The notes under the pieces are model-generated. The model searched no databases. It was not told the origin of the DNA and saw nothing but the letters and a program-made list of their open reading frames with translations. The translations under genes and the position numbers were made by a program. Shown here piece by piece: positions 43,906 to 55,333 of a DNA stretch of 64,000 nt. The stretch's first letter is position 1. Each line of letters opens with the position of its first letter. This stretch comes from Thysanoteuthis rhombus (taxonomy: Eukaryota; Mollusca; Cephalopoda; Oegopsida; Thysanoteuthidae), in the NCBI GenBank assembly GCA_963457665.1, contig OY735237.1, positions 7,566,797-7,630,796 of the forward strand, in the 5' to 3' direction.

Positions 43906-44312
43906 GGTCTGGTTGGTCACTTAATAGAAACTGTCACCAACGTCTTCAGGTAGCATGTAGTGTTGGGGATGATCAATTAAAAAATTGGATGATGGGTTAA
44001 TCTATGAATTTTAGTTGGGCAGTTATGACTAGTTAAGTCTGTGAACATTTCTGGGCAATTGCCGAGACCAATTTAGCATAAAGTCATATTGTAAATTAAA
44101 TTCTTGCGCTAAAATTCTTTTTGTAGTCAAAAAAACAAGCAAATGAAATACTGTTTTTCTAGATTTGATAATGAGTACATGATGATATTTTCAGCCCCTT
44201 AGCTCCAATGACTGGGCCTGAACGTATGGGACATATATAGCTAGTCAGCTAGACCCTTTTCAAAACTGGAAAGAACTAAGTTGTTTTTGACGATTTTGGT
44301 TGACGGTTTCCT
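43906..44312 (-). repeat. RepA copy 16
   Basis: Reverse copy from GGTCTGGTTGGTCACTTAAT to GGTTGACGGTTTCCTG. It contains GATGATCAATTAAAAAATTG, GAGACCAATTTAGCATAA and AGCTAGTCAGCTAGACCC. Confidence 0.88.
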
Positions 44313-45851
44313 GAAAGTTTCAGATCGAGACGTTCAGTGCAGATTTTTCCACGGGTCGATGTAATATCAAAAGCAGATGTCAAGCAGTAATACTCTACTT
44401 AGTGCGACTCCGTTTAGCGCCAATTTTCAGTTGTATAGTGTAATAGATTCAGTTATATAACTTTCAAAATGAATATCGTGAATTGTGCTGCACAAGTCAA
44501 CCTTCCATATAAGTCGACCTCAAGATTTTTTGCTCAAATTTCAGGTTTATGTCTGGACATCTTATGGGCATTTTATACTCGCTATATAAGCCGTCTCTTA
44601 ATTTTCAGTAAACATTTTGTTCAAAATCCTGGTTCAGGCCAATAAAATTTATGGGCAGTTCATGCCCGCCCTATCAGTTAACCACTAGTTTCGAAAAGAT
44701 TTTCAACAACATCATGGGCAGTCTCTATCATAACAGTATACTCAACACTTTGGTTAATGAGCCGTTTGTATGGGAATAAACACATAAACAACAATTTATC
44801 ATGTGGTGATGTATATCAACTCTTAATAATATTCCACCAGCTTCAGAAAGTAGTAATGAGATACGAAACCCAATACTAATCTATTCAATCTTGTTCCGAC
44901 TCAGCAACCGCAGCATGTGTTTTTAGATAATTGTTGGCATAATTTCTACTTATGCAGCGTTATAATTGACCCGTATAGCGCAGCATGTTCAGTAATGTAT
45001 ATAGAGGGCTAAACAAGGTATTGCTTTTCTCAACCCTTTAAAGCACAACGACCCCCCAGTGACACCAACCTACATGTCAGCGCTCCTTATTGTTTAGCTA
45101 TGGAGCAAGAAGTACTCGGCACAGATTTTTAGACGTGGAGTAGCTTGTCATTACAGAGAAAAACATCAACATTGAAGTTAGAGGTTTTATTAAGGGAATT
45201 GTGACAGAAGGTAGATCAATGAATTTTTAATTAGATACACTTAAATACAACCATTTTAAAATCAGAATAATATATCCCTATGGAATTCACAAAACACTCC
45301 AGCTAGAAGCTCAGAAGCCATCTAATGGTCTGTAGTCATCCCAACGCCCACGTTGAGAATCACTGCTTGCTTGAGATTTTTTTTATATAAGTTTATGTAC
45401 TTGTAATCAATTGTCTCGATATATGCGCGCTTAAATAAGTGTCAGTACGATTGCGTGCGTCTGTGCTTATTGAGAATATTCTTTATGTGAATGTTTATAC
45501 AAGCGTATGAATGTGCATCTGATAGGCCCTGTGCATGGGTACTCGTCACAACATCTATGTATACGTGTGAATCATGGCAAATAATCAATATTTTGGAGTT
45601 GAACTGAGGACATTGGTTCATTTGAAGCAAGCGGATTGTTCGAGATATCAATTCTTCTTCACTACAGTCAGTCTTTTTACTTGGCACTCGGGTTCCATCC
45701 TCAAATGTCACCTGCTGACCCTTGGCCTTTCAGGAATTGAATCCGGGTGTATTTGAAAGGAGCACTTGAATGTACAGCTCAGTGGTACAAGACCGGACCA
45801 ACAATCAAAATATCCAATTTTTACACTAGGATGATAATTCAGTTCTGGTCA
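44313..45851. other. No assigned feature, about 1.5 kb
   Basis: The part at 44485-44640 (AAGTCGACCTCAAGATTTTT, GCATTTTATACTCGCTATAT) reminds me of sequences near the ends of some pogo/Tigger-like DNA transposons, but the evidence is too thin to annotate. A poly-T and GC-poor stretch follows. No gene is supported. Confidence 0.35.
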
Positions 45852-46045
45852 TCATCATCGTGATCATAATGATCAGCCTTTTAGCATCCGTCATTAGACA
45901 TAGACCTTCCCCAAGAATCGCCAGACTTCTATGACATGGGCGTCACGGAGCCAATAGTTTCTGAACTTGTCTAGTTCTTCATGTCATCTCATATTGTGCC
46001 GGCATGGGATTCACGTTATTAGTCTTGATGTCCAGCAACATGGCC
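45852..46045 (-). mobile_element. RTE LINE 3' fragment
   Basis: After a degenerate (GAT)n tail, TTTTAGCATCCGTCATTAGA, CATAGACCTTCCCCAAGAAT and CATGGGCGTCACGGAGCC match the family. The element ends near CAACATGGCC with a deletion relative to the copy at 38183-38847. Confidence 0.82.
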
Positions 46046-46434
46046 AAACAACCAGATGGCGTTGGACGCACTGGTTTCCGGAAGATGACCGAAGGTAAGA
46101 AACGTTGAGCCTTGATGGGTTACTTTCCGGGAATACCAGGTGTTATAAGCAAGTGTGGATTATATAGAGAGCCCCTTCCTCTATCTAGTAAAACTCTGAC
46201 TGGCCCAGCTGTGAACGCCGGTGAATGAATGAATGAAAATGGAGTCGTTTCAAAGCTTAATTATGAATTCTGAACACGCTAAACGTTCATATCTCTTGTG
46301 AACAGTTTAATATTCAAAGCATTCAGCTGGAGAATAGGGATATCTTACCAGTGACAGAGCCATATTATCTTGTACCAGTTAAGCCCGGAAAGTTTGCTGC
46401 CATTCAGTATTAAGGGAAAATAAGAACCTTAAGT
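46046..46434. other. Possible small repeat ending in (GAAT)n
   Basis: CGTGAACGCCGGTG-like sequence is followed by a (TGAA)n tract at 46205-46219. This is a pattern seen at the 3' end of some LINEs or SINEs. There is no second copy in the window, so it is not assigned. Confidence 0.25.
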
Positions 46435-46473
46435 TCAACGATGCATCTAACATCCATGGTGGTAGTAGTTGTG

Positions 46474-46509
<36 letters not shown>

Positions 46510-46829
46510 AGAGGAGGAGAGGAGGAAGTATCTTTTTCTTTAAATCAGTTGATTCTCATACTTATAAAATATTGCTATCTGAAGTATCATTTTAAAGGAG
46601 AATCGTTAATGGCCATTTTGGCTGTTTTTCCCTATCATAACATCATTAGTAATCGGTAAAACAAATGATCAGAATCGATTTTCTTTCTTAAATGCATCAA
46701 ACCTTTTATGACGTCATCTCTTTTAATGAGATTGCATTTCTCCCTTCATATTTTTGTTGTTTATCGTAAGTGGGAACGACAGACCGACCGAATACCGTCT
46801 ATTAGAGTTGTACCGTAAGCTTAAAAACA
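46435..46829 (+). repeat. RepC copy 3 with expanded (GTA)n
   Basis: Starts CAACGATGCATCTAACATCC. The triplet tract is an almost perfect (GTA)n of about 45 bp (46465-46510) followed by AGGAGGAG-type sequence. It then has AATCAGTTGATTCTCATACT, TTTTATGACGTCATCTC, GACAGACCGACCGA and ATTAGAGTTGTAC. The poly-V ORF is the translation of the GTA tract. Confidence 0.85.
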
Positions 46830-47392
46830 TAAAAATCACTAACTTGGTAAGAGACTGGGCCAAGTGGTTCTCTAGTTAACCTCCAGTCGAAGTTGGAAGC
46901 TGGAGTTGACTTTTTACCATCGTAACGGCAACAAGAACGATCCTTACGAAATTAAAGGGAGGCAAATCTTCACTGTTTGGCTGTCCAGTCACATTAAACC
47001 AAACTGATGTATTGAAGTATGATTCCCTTTCCATGATTTGAAATAAAGACAAAGTAATCAGTCTGGCAGAGTCAAACTGATATGTCTCATATATCCATGA
47101 ACATTTTTGCAAGAAATATTTCAAATGATTACAATCATTGAAAGGTTTTTTCAACTTGGTATTAACAAGTTGGTTTCACCCGTTTAGAAATGCTCATAAT
47201 AAAAATACTTTTTTAAAATAATGTTTTAATTTTTCCATTACATACAATATAACGATTGCAGTAATAATATTCTGTCGGAATAGAAGTGCGAGTGAAGTTT
47301 GACACTGCAGTAGCCAGGCTTGTTTTGAATTGAGAATGGGGTGTCGATACGATTCAAATTTATTTGATTTGAATACTAAAATTATTAGTAAC
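46830..47392. other. No assigned feature
   Basis: ORFs on the minus strand (92 codons at 46876-47154 and 107 codons at 47194-47517) have no recognised domains and overlap repeat sequence in part. A 23-bp block at 47295-47317 matches 15595-15617. Confidence 0.35.
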
Positions 47393-47880
47393 TCGTCATC
47401 ACAGTCAATCACAACTGTAGCGTCGAATTTCAGGTTAAAAATTCCGATTTGTATGTAACTCGCCATCCCAGTCAATAATTGAACAACCGTAGCGTCGAAA
47501 AATGTGAAAAAATCCATCGAAGTTTAAGCATGGTTAGAATTAATTATTTTCAGGACATCACTGGAGTCTTCTATTGGAAAACATCTTGAATAGAGTGAAA
47601 ACTTCAAATATCTAGATTCTCCAGAATCTAGATGTTGTTGATAAATCAACCCAATCAAGGCCTCAAAAGGGTCAACAGAGCTTTTCCCTCGAAAATTTAA
47701 AAAAAATGCGTTTTTAGAAAAAAAAAGTCTAAGGGTAGTACTGTTGCCAATTTTCAAGTCTGTAGACAAAACAGCATGGCCAGGAGCGCTCGAACACACA
47801 AATAATCATAAACGAACAAAAACATACACATATAAAAAAGAATGGAATCCTTTGCTATCTTTGATGGCTGCGGCAGTTCT
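47393..47880 (+). mobile_element. MITE-E copy 6 with duplicated left end
   Basis: The left terminus AATTGAACAACCGTAGCG is at 47477-47494. A second partial left end (CAGTCAATCACAACTGTAGC) lies at 47403-47422. Interior blocks are GACATCACTGGAGTCTTC, TAGATTCTCCAGAATCTAGA, TGCCAATTTTCAAGTCTG and AGACAAAACAGCATGGCCAG. The right end, GATGGCTGCGGCAGTTCT at 47863-47880, is diverged. Confidence 0.75.
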
Positions 47881-48198
47881 ATACACGTGTAAAGATCAAA
47901 GTCAAATATTTACGGATTTCAGGATATAATTTTATCGATTATTTATTCTTAATTGAAATTCTGTGGCGGTTAGTCTTTTCAGAAGAATAGAAAACGGAAA
48001 AATGCATTTTGATTAGAAAGATTTTAAAAATCCAACTTTTACTCTTTAAATAATTTGCTTCGAATTTAATTTATATTTTTTTATCGAAGTAAACGGAATA
48101 AGAACGACTGAACTTTGTTCAAGAGGTCGATACGAAAGAAAAGTGTTGATTTGTAGAGAATATTCTGAGTATCGAATAAAATAAGATGCACTTAGAGC
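47881..48198. other. No feature seen
   Basis: Nothing is supported. Confidence 0.35.
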
Positions 48199-48500
48199 CA
48201 TCAGTCTTTTATCGTCCGTGTTGGACATAGACCTTCGAAAAGATTCACCACACATCTCTATTATNNNNNNNNNNNNNNNNNNNNNNNNNNNNNNNNNNNN
48301 NNNNNNNNNNNNNNNNNNNNNNNNNNNNNNNNNNNNNNNNNNNNNNNNNNNNNNNNNNNNNNNNNNNNNNNNNNNNNNNNNNNNNNNNNNNNNNNNNNNN
48401 NNNNNNNNNNNNNNNNNNNNNNNNNNNNNNNNNNNNNNNNNNNNNNNNNNNNNNNNNNNNNNNNTACATTGGTTGTATACTGTTATTTTTAAGGCAAATA
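48199..48500 (-). mobile_element. RTE LINE fragment spanning an assembly gap
   Basis: Left of the gap, ATCAGTCTTTTATCGTCCGT and TTGGACATAGACCTTCGAAA are the 3' end of the element. Right of the gap, TACATTGGTTGTATACTGTT and ATTTTTAAGG correspond to the region about 350 bp further 5' in the copy at 38183-38847. The true gap is therefore expected to hold LINE sequence. Confidence 0.75.
48265..48464. other. Assembly gap, 200 N
   Basis: Exactly 200 unresolved bases, which suggests a placeholder length. Confidence 0.99.
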
Positions 48501-49171
48501 AGATTTACTTGTTTTCGAGGTTAGGTTTGCTCAGTTATGATTTTGATATGCATACATGTTATGTCGTACTATATGTAGTTTGTTATTTCATATAGGGTAT
48601 TATCATGATATATCCTACATGGATATTATTCTAAACATCATTCAATTCTTTTCAAACACAGGGCCTACTTAGATAACTTCACCTGAAAATACGTATTAGG
48701 TATTGAAGTATCAATACGATTAACGACAGACGTGGCTCGTTTTTCGTGTCACTTCTATTGAACGTTCACCCATGTGAATCTTGAATCTGTTCTGTTAGTT
48801 TTAATATTGGACTGCACACAAACCAACTCATGATATCATATTTGAGAAGATATATATATATATGTGTATATATATATATAGAGAGAGAGATAATGACGCC
48901 AAGTTTCTAACATCATATAACAAAGCCGTCGAAACAAAATAGGGAATACCTATCCACAACCAGATGAAAACACACAGCCTAGTATTTTTAACAAAGGGAA
49001 AAAGTGTTTGAAAATATTAAGCCATCAGTTTTAAGCGACTCACTTCAATTGACTAAAAGCTAAAGTTCCAGTTCAGTTGAGTTCTACCTTTTAATTCCAA
49101 TGTCTCTTTACTATAAAATCTTCCAAACTTATTTTTTACAAAATGAAAAAAGAAAAGATGTGTCTTTATTG

Positions 49172-49174
<3 letters not shown>
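48501..49174. other. No assigned feature
   Basis: Contains a TA/TG and GA microsatellite at about 48850-48890. Otherwise unique-looking AT-rich sequence. Confidence 0.4.

Positions 49175-49222
<48 letters not shown>
49175..49222. repeat. (TA)n microsatellite
   Basis: Perfect TA dinucleotide run. Confidence 0.95.
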
Positions 49223-49226
<4 letters not shown>

Positions 49227-49669
49227 GGAAATGGATGAGATTTATCCGACATAATGGTGACAATATGCAAACACAAATATTAAGAAGACTGCTTTTACTC
49301 GTTTTTCGAAAGTCGAATCGGGAAAAGGATAAAATTTGTGAACAACAAGATTCGAAGAGAGAGGGAGATGTACACCCCTTCAACAACACAGCCACAATAG
49401 CACACATTCACATACGCTGCATACACACATCAATAGCAGTCATTAGATTTATCCATATACACACACACAAAACCTTCTCAAGTTCACTTCCCATATATAA
49501 GTTAGTTGAACTCAGGCACCAGCACAATTTTCTCTTTTTCGCCAGTGAAAGATAAGAATTAGGATCAATGATGATTATAACCAAGCATCATCTTCTCCCT
49601 CCTCTCTTCTTGTTATTCATATTTTCCCCATTTGACGCTTAACAACGAGAGGAACTAGTAACCCGAAAC

Positions 49670-49700
<31 letters not shown>

Positions 49701-50230
49701 TGTTTGTGTGTGTGTGTATCTATTTGTGATTCTGTATCTATTTGTGTATGTGTATGTTCAATTACAGAAATAACTAAGCTATAAACAATATAAACAAAAT
49801 AGTCAACAAATGTTGTGTCTATATATGTACTGAGTTATGAAATTATGTATATTCTCAATATTATGAATACTCACAATGCACGCACACAGGCTCTCTCTTT
49901 CATCCTCAAATACATACACATATATAAGCCCACATGTAAGTATATTTATTAGTATATACTATACACATACTTATAGTTATACACATAGAGTTGCACATAT
50001 AATATATGACAGTGAATAGAAAGTGTCATATCTGAAGACTCTCTAGATTCTTAATATATCCTGAAATGCCAAAGTCTCTCCTCCTTTAATCAATAACTAA
50101 AAACAAACTGACGCCATTGAATGGATGATCTAAAAGGAGACTTTTGTTTGGGCTTGGTTGGTGTGTTCCTCCGTGTAAACCAGAACGTCGAAAGTAAAGA
50201 GCAGTAAATAAACTGTGACTACGGTTCCTT
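49223..50230. other. No gene seen, several short microsatellites
   Basis: There are TA and TG tracts at 49672-49720 and AC-rich stretches near 49395-49470. A 106-codon ORF at 49235-49555 (+) contains an IHTSIAVIRFIHIHTH segment translated from CA-rich DNA and is not a gene. Confidence 0.4.
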
Positions 50231-50234
50231 TATT

Positions 50235-50945
50235 AATTTGGAGTTTCTAATGTAAATTACATGAAGATCCTTAAGGCAAATCACTTGGAGGTTCCCAAAG
50301 TAGATAACTTAAAGATCGTAAAGATACATTACTTGTAAGTTTTTAAAGTAAATAACTCAGAGATCGTAAAGGTACATTACTTAAAGGTTCCTAAAGTACT
50401 CGAAGGCTCCCAAGGGGCATTACCTGGAGATTCTCAAGGTAGAATACTTGGAAGCTCCTATGGTAGATTACATAAAGACTCCAAAAGTAGATTAATTGAA
50501 GGTTTCTAGGGTATATTACTTGAAGGCTCTCAGGGAAGATCACTTGAATATTCCTAACGTAGATTACTTGAAGGTTTTGTGGGGTATATTACTTGACGTT
50601 CCTATTGTAGATTACTCAAAGACACTTAAGATACATTGCTTGAGGGTTCCTAAGATAGATTACTTCACTGTTCCTATGGTTGGTCATTTGAAGGTTCCAG
50701 AGATAGACTACGTAGAGCTTCCCACGGTAGATTACTTACAGGTTCTTAAGGTAGATTACTTTAAGGATCTTCAAGTATATTACATGAAGACCCTTAAAGT
50801 ACATTACTTGACTGTTCTTATGGTAGATTACTTGGAGGCTCTTAAGATAGATTGCTTGAATGTTCCGAAGGTAGATTTTCAAAGAATTCAAATGTGGATT
50901 TCTCGAAGTTTCTTAAGGTAGAAAGCTTAGAGATTTCACAAAATA
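50235..50945. repeat. Minisatellite, 24-bp unit
   Basis: About 29 tandem units of GGTAGATTACTTGAAGGTTC followed by CTAA, with substitutions and few length changes. Because the unit is a multiple of three, one frame stays open for 141 codons (50496-50921), giving an eight-residue repeat of the form VDYLKVPK. The ATG is inside the array and codon choice follows the DNA repeat, so I do not regard it as a protein gene without transcript evidence. Confidence 0.92.
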
Positions 50946-50959
50946 CATCAGCAGCAGCA

Positions 50960-51124
50960 ACAACCGCAGCTATTATGTCCACTGCTGGACAGAGGCCTTT
51001 TCCAACCCATTCTATGATCACCTTGACCGTGCTAATGTTTGCGATGTCTCACAAGCAAAACTCTATCTTTCATCTCCTTTTCTTATGTCTAGTCTTCTAC
51101 GGAGTTTAAAGGATACTAATCGGT
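50960..51124 (-). mobile_element. Another RTE-like LINE, 3' end (interrupted)
   Basis: TATGTCCACTGCTGGACAGA followed by GGCCTTTTCC is a familiar 3'-terminal signature of RTE-like LINEs in invertebrates, read on the minus strand. The element appears to be split by the copy at 51125-51715 and may resume at 51720. Assignment is from pattern memory. Confidence 0.45.
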
Positions 51125-51715
51125 TGCAAAACTCGGCAAAGTAGACCACTACATCTACCAAGGACAACGAATCTCCATGAGACTCTCAAAAGAGGAAGAA
51201 ATCAAGTGAAGAATCACTTTGGGATGGCAAGCCTTCAGCAGAGCAAGCTCAACTTTTAACAACCAGATGATCCCAATAATCCTTAAAAGAAGAGTATACA
51301 ACCAATGCATTCTCCCGATAGTCACTTATGGAGCTGAAACATGGAACCTAACCAAGGGATACACCTACAAACTGAGAAGTATGTAACATGCACAAGAGAG
51401 AATCATACTCAACCTTACATGGAGAGATCACAAGACAACATAGTATATCAGAGAGAAAACGGATGTCTGTGACATCTCATAAACTAAAAACTAAAATGGC
51501 AATGGGCAGACCATGTTGCAAGAATGAAAGACAACCGATGGACATCACGTCTCACAACATGGATCCCCAGACATCACGTAAGAAACCGAGGCCGACAGAA
51601 CTCAAGATGGAGAGATGAACTTGACAAATTCAGGAAATACTGGCTCTGCAACGCCCATGATAGAGAATTGTGGCGTATGTCGAACGACAGACGATAAAAA
51701 ACTGATGATGATGAT
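51125..51715 (+). mobile_element. RTE LINE fragment, plus strand
   Basis: Runs from GGCAAAGTAGACCACTACAT through GGAGCTGAAACATGGAACCT, CATGTTGCAAGAATGAAAGA and CGATGGACATCACGTCTCAC to GAACGACAGACGATAAAAAA and an (ATG)n tail (51703-51717). Many stops interrupt the frame. It is close in sequence to 24068-24465 and 22000-22270. Confidence 0.9.
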
Positions 51716-51717
51716 GA

Positions 51718-52130
51718 TTTGGTTAACCCTTTCCTTCGTCGCTTGATGAATGTCCCTCTGTAGTTTTTATTACTTATTCATTTGCATAATATCATTCAAT
51801 CTAGTCCTCCATCTGATCTACGTTTATCTTTTCTTATCTTCAAGATGTGTCCTAAGCATTGTCCCAAGCAATTCGAAGTTGGTTTTTAATTGTTTTTTTT
51901 TAGTTTCCATGTTTTGCACCCATTAGTCATAGCTGGTATCATGCAATCATTGTATACTTCACGCTTCAAGTATAATGGCAACGTGCCTTTCAATACGTCA
52001 CTCTTCGTACCAAATGTTTTCCAATCGACAGTTATTCATCATTTCATTTTGCTTTCATAGCTCTTCTCTGTCTTTATCAGATGACTTAGGTCAACTATTT
52101 CTGAATCATATTCATCATTAAAGGTTTTTG
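51718..52130 (-). mobile_element. Possible continuation of the LINE at 50960
   Basis: CTAGTCCTCCATCTGATCTA, CATGTTTTGCACCCATTAGT and GCTGGTATCATGCAATCATT, read on the minus strand, follow the order of an RTE-like C-terminal region. The frame is lost. If correct, the copy at 51125 was inserted into this element. Confidence 0.4.
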
Positions 52131-52789
52131 GTCTCCTTCTCGAAGGAATCGGAATTTGTTAGTTTTTTTTAGTTGCCCTTATATCCCTATAAGAGGCTCT
52201 GTCTCCATATTGTTTCCCAGCTGTTTCGAATCATATTCTATTGAAACTTGATAGAAGGGCGTCCCTTGATAATATGTTTCTTAAACAGCAAAAAAAATCT
52301 CCCACTGAGCGTCACATGATCCGACAATAATTGCATTTAAACATCATGTTTCCGAATCGATTTTCTCAGGTGTAAGTCAGATTTACTTGGAGCATGGCAC
52401 GAAAGTGTTCTTTGATAAGATGCTACTTATCTAAAATAATCTGCTACGTGTCACGTCATCTGACAGAATGGCGTCTAAATTTTATAGCGGACACCTAATT
52501 GAACATTCGGTTCTTGTTTTGTATTATCTAAATGCGCCATCGAATTCGGACAAACGTTATGTATCCAATCAGCCTTTTCAGCTTTTAGGATGAAGCAACA
52601 CAGTGACGTCATACTAATGGACGTGTCATTCAATAACACCAATGACGTAATCGCTATAACATCATCATAACCAAAATATATTGTGGTTTTGAATTCGTCT
52701 AGTTTTTACTGGCAGTAGCGTGAGTGGAGTAGGCATTCCAGGAGCCTTTTTTATACACCATTTGGTGTAGAAATGCTATAGGATGAAAA
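52131..52789. other. No feature seen
   Basis: About 0.65 kb, nothing supported. Confidence 0.35.
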
Positions 52790-53280
52790 TACTTACAGGT
52801 AGCACCTTTCAAAAATTTACTTATAATTACTTCCTTTCAAAATTTTTTACTAGTAGTACCTTCAAAATATTCACCGTACTTTTCAAAAAATGTTTACGAG
52901 TATTATCCGTAAAAAATGATTATGAGTAGTATCTTTCAGAAGATTCTTTGAAAGTAGTACCTTTCGAAATTTTTTATCCATTGTATCTTTCAAAAAATGT
53001 TTACGAGTAGTATCCTCCGAAGAAATGTTTACGAAAAGTATCTTTCAAGAAATGGTTATGATAGGTACCTAACACAAAATTAGCAGTACCTTTAAAAAAA
53101 AAACGATTATGAGTTGCACTTTTCAAAAATATTCATCAGTAACACTTTTCAAAAATTATTTACAAGTAGTATTTTTCAAAAAATGTTTACGATTAGTACT
53201 TTTGAAAAATGATAACGTGTAATACCTATCAAAAGATATTTAGGTGTTGTACCTTCCAAATAGATTTTTACGGGGTGGTA
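52790..53280. repeat. Minisatellite, ~28-30 bp unit
   Basis: About 16 diverged units of the form GTAGTACCTTTCAAAAAATG followed by TTTACGA. A CT-rich stretch (53281-53330) follows. Confidence 0.85.
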
Positions 53281-54300
53281 CCTTCCTTCTTTTCTTTCTT
53301 TCTTTCCGTCTCTCTTTCTTCTTTCCTACTCATTCCCCTTCATTCCTATGTCTTTCCCTCCGCTTTTCATACTTATCCTCTCTTCTTCAATTTTAATTAC
53401 TCAACTTTCAATATTGAGCATGAATGATAACCATGTGATACAACCAAACCTGCGAAAAAGAAAAGATTTCTGAGCACAGAGAGGAAGGTTGGTTCGGGAC
53501 TTCAACAGAAGTTTGTGGCCTTGTTCCTGCAGAAAAGTCTAAAAGAGATGTATTTAAGACTGGCTAAAATTGCATTTCAGGGCATATCATCTACTGAAAT
53601 GAAATTTATTATAAAATGCGCGAGAATTTTCCTTTCATGCGTGTGAGTATGAGAATGAATCGAAATGTGCCTGCCTCACGCACAATGTGTGAGATTCGGA
53701 AGGTATGTTGTCTTATTACTCCTTACTCTTATAATGGTTTTGGGCAGAAACGGGGGGAAAACCCTTGGTTTCTTCGCCAAACCATAATCCCCCCCCTCTC
53801 TCTCCTCTCTTTTACTTTTTTAGTATTGTATCCTAGGAAGATCCTACTCTCCTCCACCCCACCGTTCACCTCTTATCATTTTAAGATTATTTTGGCCAAT
53901 TCTTATCAGTCAATATCTTACTTATCCTTGTGACGTGAAATTTTTCCAAGTCCGATCAGATTTGACAAACTGCCAAAAAGAATCACCCGTCAAATGCCCC
54001 TGCGGACGATTTCAAAGATTTTGTAGAATCTGAATCCAATCAGTCAATGTAATCGATTGATATATTAACTAAGAGATAAGCATAAAATTCTAGCAACAAG
54101 AAAAAGCTGACAAAAGAGCCAAGATCCTGAGAAAGCTAATTATAAAAGTCCTACTCGGGATAAGAGTTATGACAAGACCTTGAAAAAATATCTGACTTAG
54201 AAAAATTTGCTGCGAAGAAAGCTACGGCTGTATAGCCAGCAACCTAAAAAACTAGTCAAAAAAGACCTAGCTACAAAAAACGCTAAGCATGATAAGAAAT
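53281..54300. other. No assigned feature, about 1 kb
   Basis: Contains a pyrimidine-rich stretch (53281-53400) and some GC-richer sequence (53600-53850). ORFs of 72 and 105 codons are present on the plus strand but have no recognisable motifs. At 54100-54300, weak AGCTA-rich repeat sequence leads into the next array. Confidence 0.35.
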
Positions 54301-55175
54301 AAGTAGATAAAGAGCGACGTGACGATTTAAATACATTTTGAGCTAGGTATATAATGATCTACATGACAATTTTAATAGTTTTGAGCTAAGTATGGAAAGA
54401 GCTACGTTACAATTGGTGATACTATCTTTTAGCTCGGCATAGAAAGAGCTAAATGACAAATTAGTAATATTTTTCGAGCAAAACATAGGAAAAGCTACAT
54501 AACAATTGATATTACATTTTTAGCTTAGCATAGAAGGATCTATGTTACAGTTGATAATGCTTTTTGAGCTAAGTATAGAAAGAGCTAAGTAAATAAAGAG
54601 TGACGTGACGATTTAAATACCTTTTGAGCTTGGTATATAATGAGCTACATGACAATTGTGATAGTTTTTTGAGCTAATCATTGAAAGAGCTACGTTACAA
54701 TAGATAATACTTTTTTTTTTAGCTCGGAATAGAAAGAGCTAAATGACAAATTCGTAATACCTTTCGAGCAAAACATGGGAAAAGCTACATGACAATTGAT
54801 ATTACATTTTGAGCTTAGCATGGAAGAAGCTATGTGACAGTTGATAATACTTTTTGAGCTAAGTAGAAAAAGAACTAGGTGACAACTGATAACTTTTTTA
54901 ACTAAGTATTAGACGAGCAAGGTGACAATTGATGATACTTTTTGAGCTAAGTAGGGGAAGATTTAGGTGACAATTCAAAAACTTTTTGAGCCAAGCACGG
55001 AAAGAGCAACGTGATAATTAATATTATCTTTTTAGCTAAACATACAAATATCTCCGTTACAATTGATAAGACTTTCATAGCGAAACATAGAAGGATAGGT
55101 GGCAATTGATAATACTTATTTTAGTAAAGCATAGAAAGAGGAAGACGACGATTGATAACACTTTATTCGGGTGGA
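54301..55175. repeat. Minisatellite with a 286-bp higher-order unit
   Basis: Monomers are about 45 bp with the form GAGCTAAGTATAGAAAGAGC followed by TACGTGACAATTGATAATAC and a T-run. The first six or so monomers (54301-54586) are repeated as a block at 54587-54872, with each monomer more like its partner 286 bp away than its neighbours. For example, AAGTAGATAAAGAGCGACGT matches AAGTAAATAAAGAGTGACGT, and both blocks contain AGCTCGG and CGAGCAAAACAT monomers. After that, only single monomers continue. Confidence 0.88.
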
Positions 55176-55333
55176 AACGAAGCACTAAGTCTCCAAACGG
55201 CTACACATTCCTATCGATTTTATGGCTCAGCTCTCTTTGGAAATTCAGCATATTCATAAGTTTTTTCTGAAAACCTGAGTTTGAAGGTGGATGGCTCTTG
55301 GTTAATACGTCTATTCACGAAGGGTTTGGGTTA
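55176..55333. other. No feature seen
   Basis: Short spacer, nothing supported. Confidence 0.3.

Noticed and set aside
44485-44640. End of a pogo/Tigger-like DNA transposon
   Set aside because: Only a loose resemblance to remembered terminal sequences. No inverted partner and no transposase were found.
46441-46659. Poly-valine ORF
   Set aside because: Translation of the (GTA)n tract inside RepC.
50235-50945. CRISPR-like array (regular repeats)
   Set aside because: Units are contiguous without unique spacers and the genome is eukaryotic. It is a minisatellite.
51388-51618. 76-codon plus-strand ORF, and similar ones at 21970 and 61660
   Set aside because: Out-of-frame reading of RTE LINE sequence. 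The products resemble each other only because the LINE copies do.
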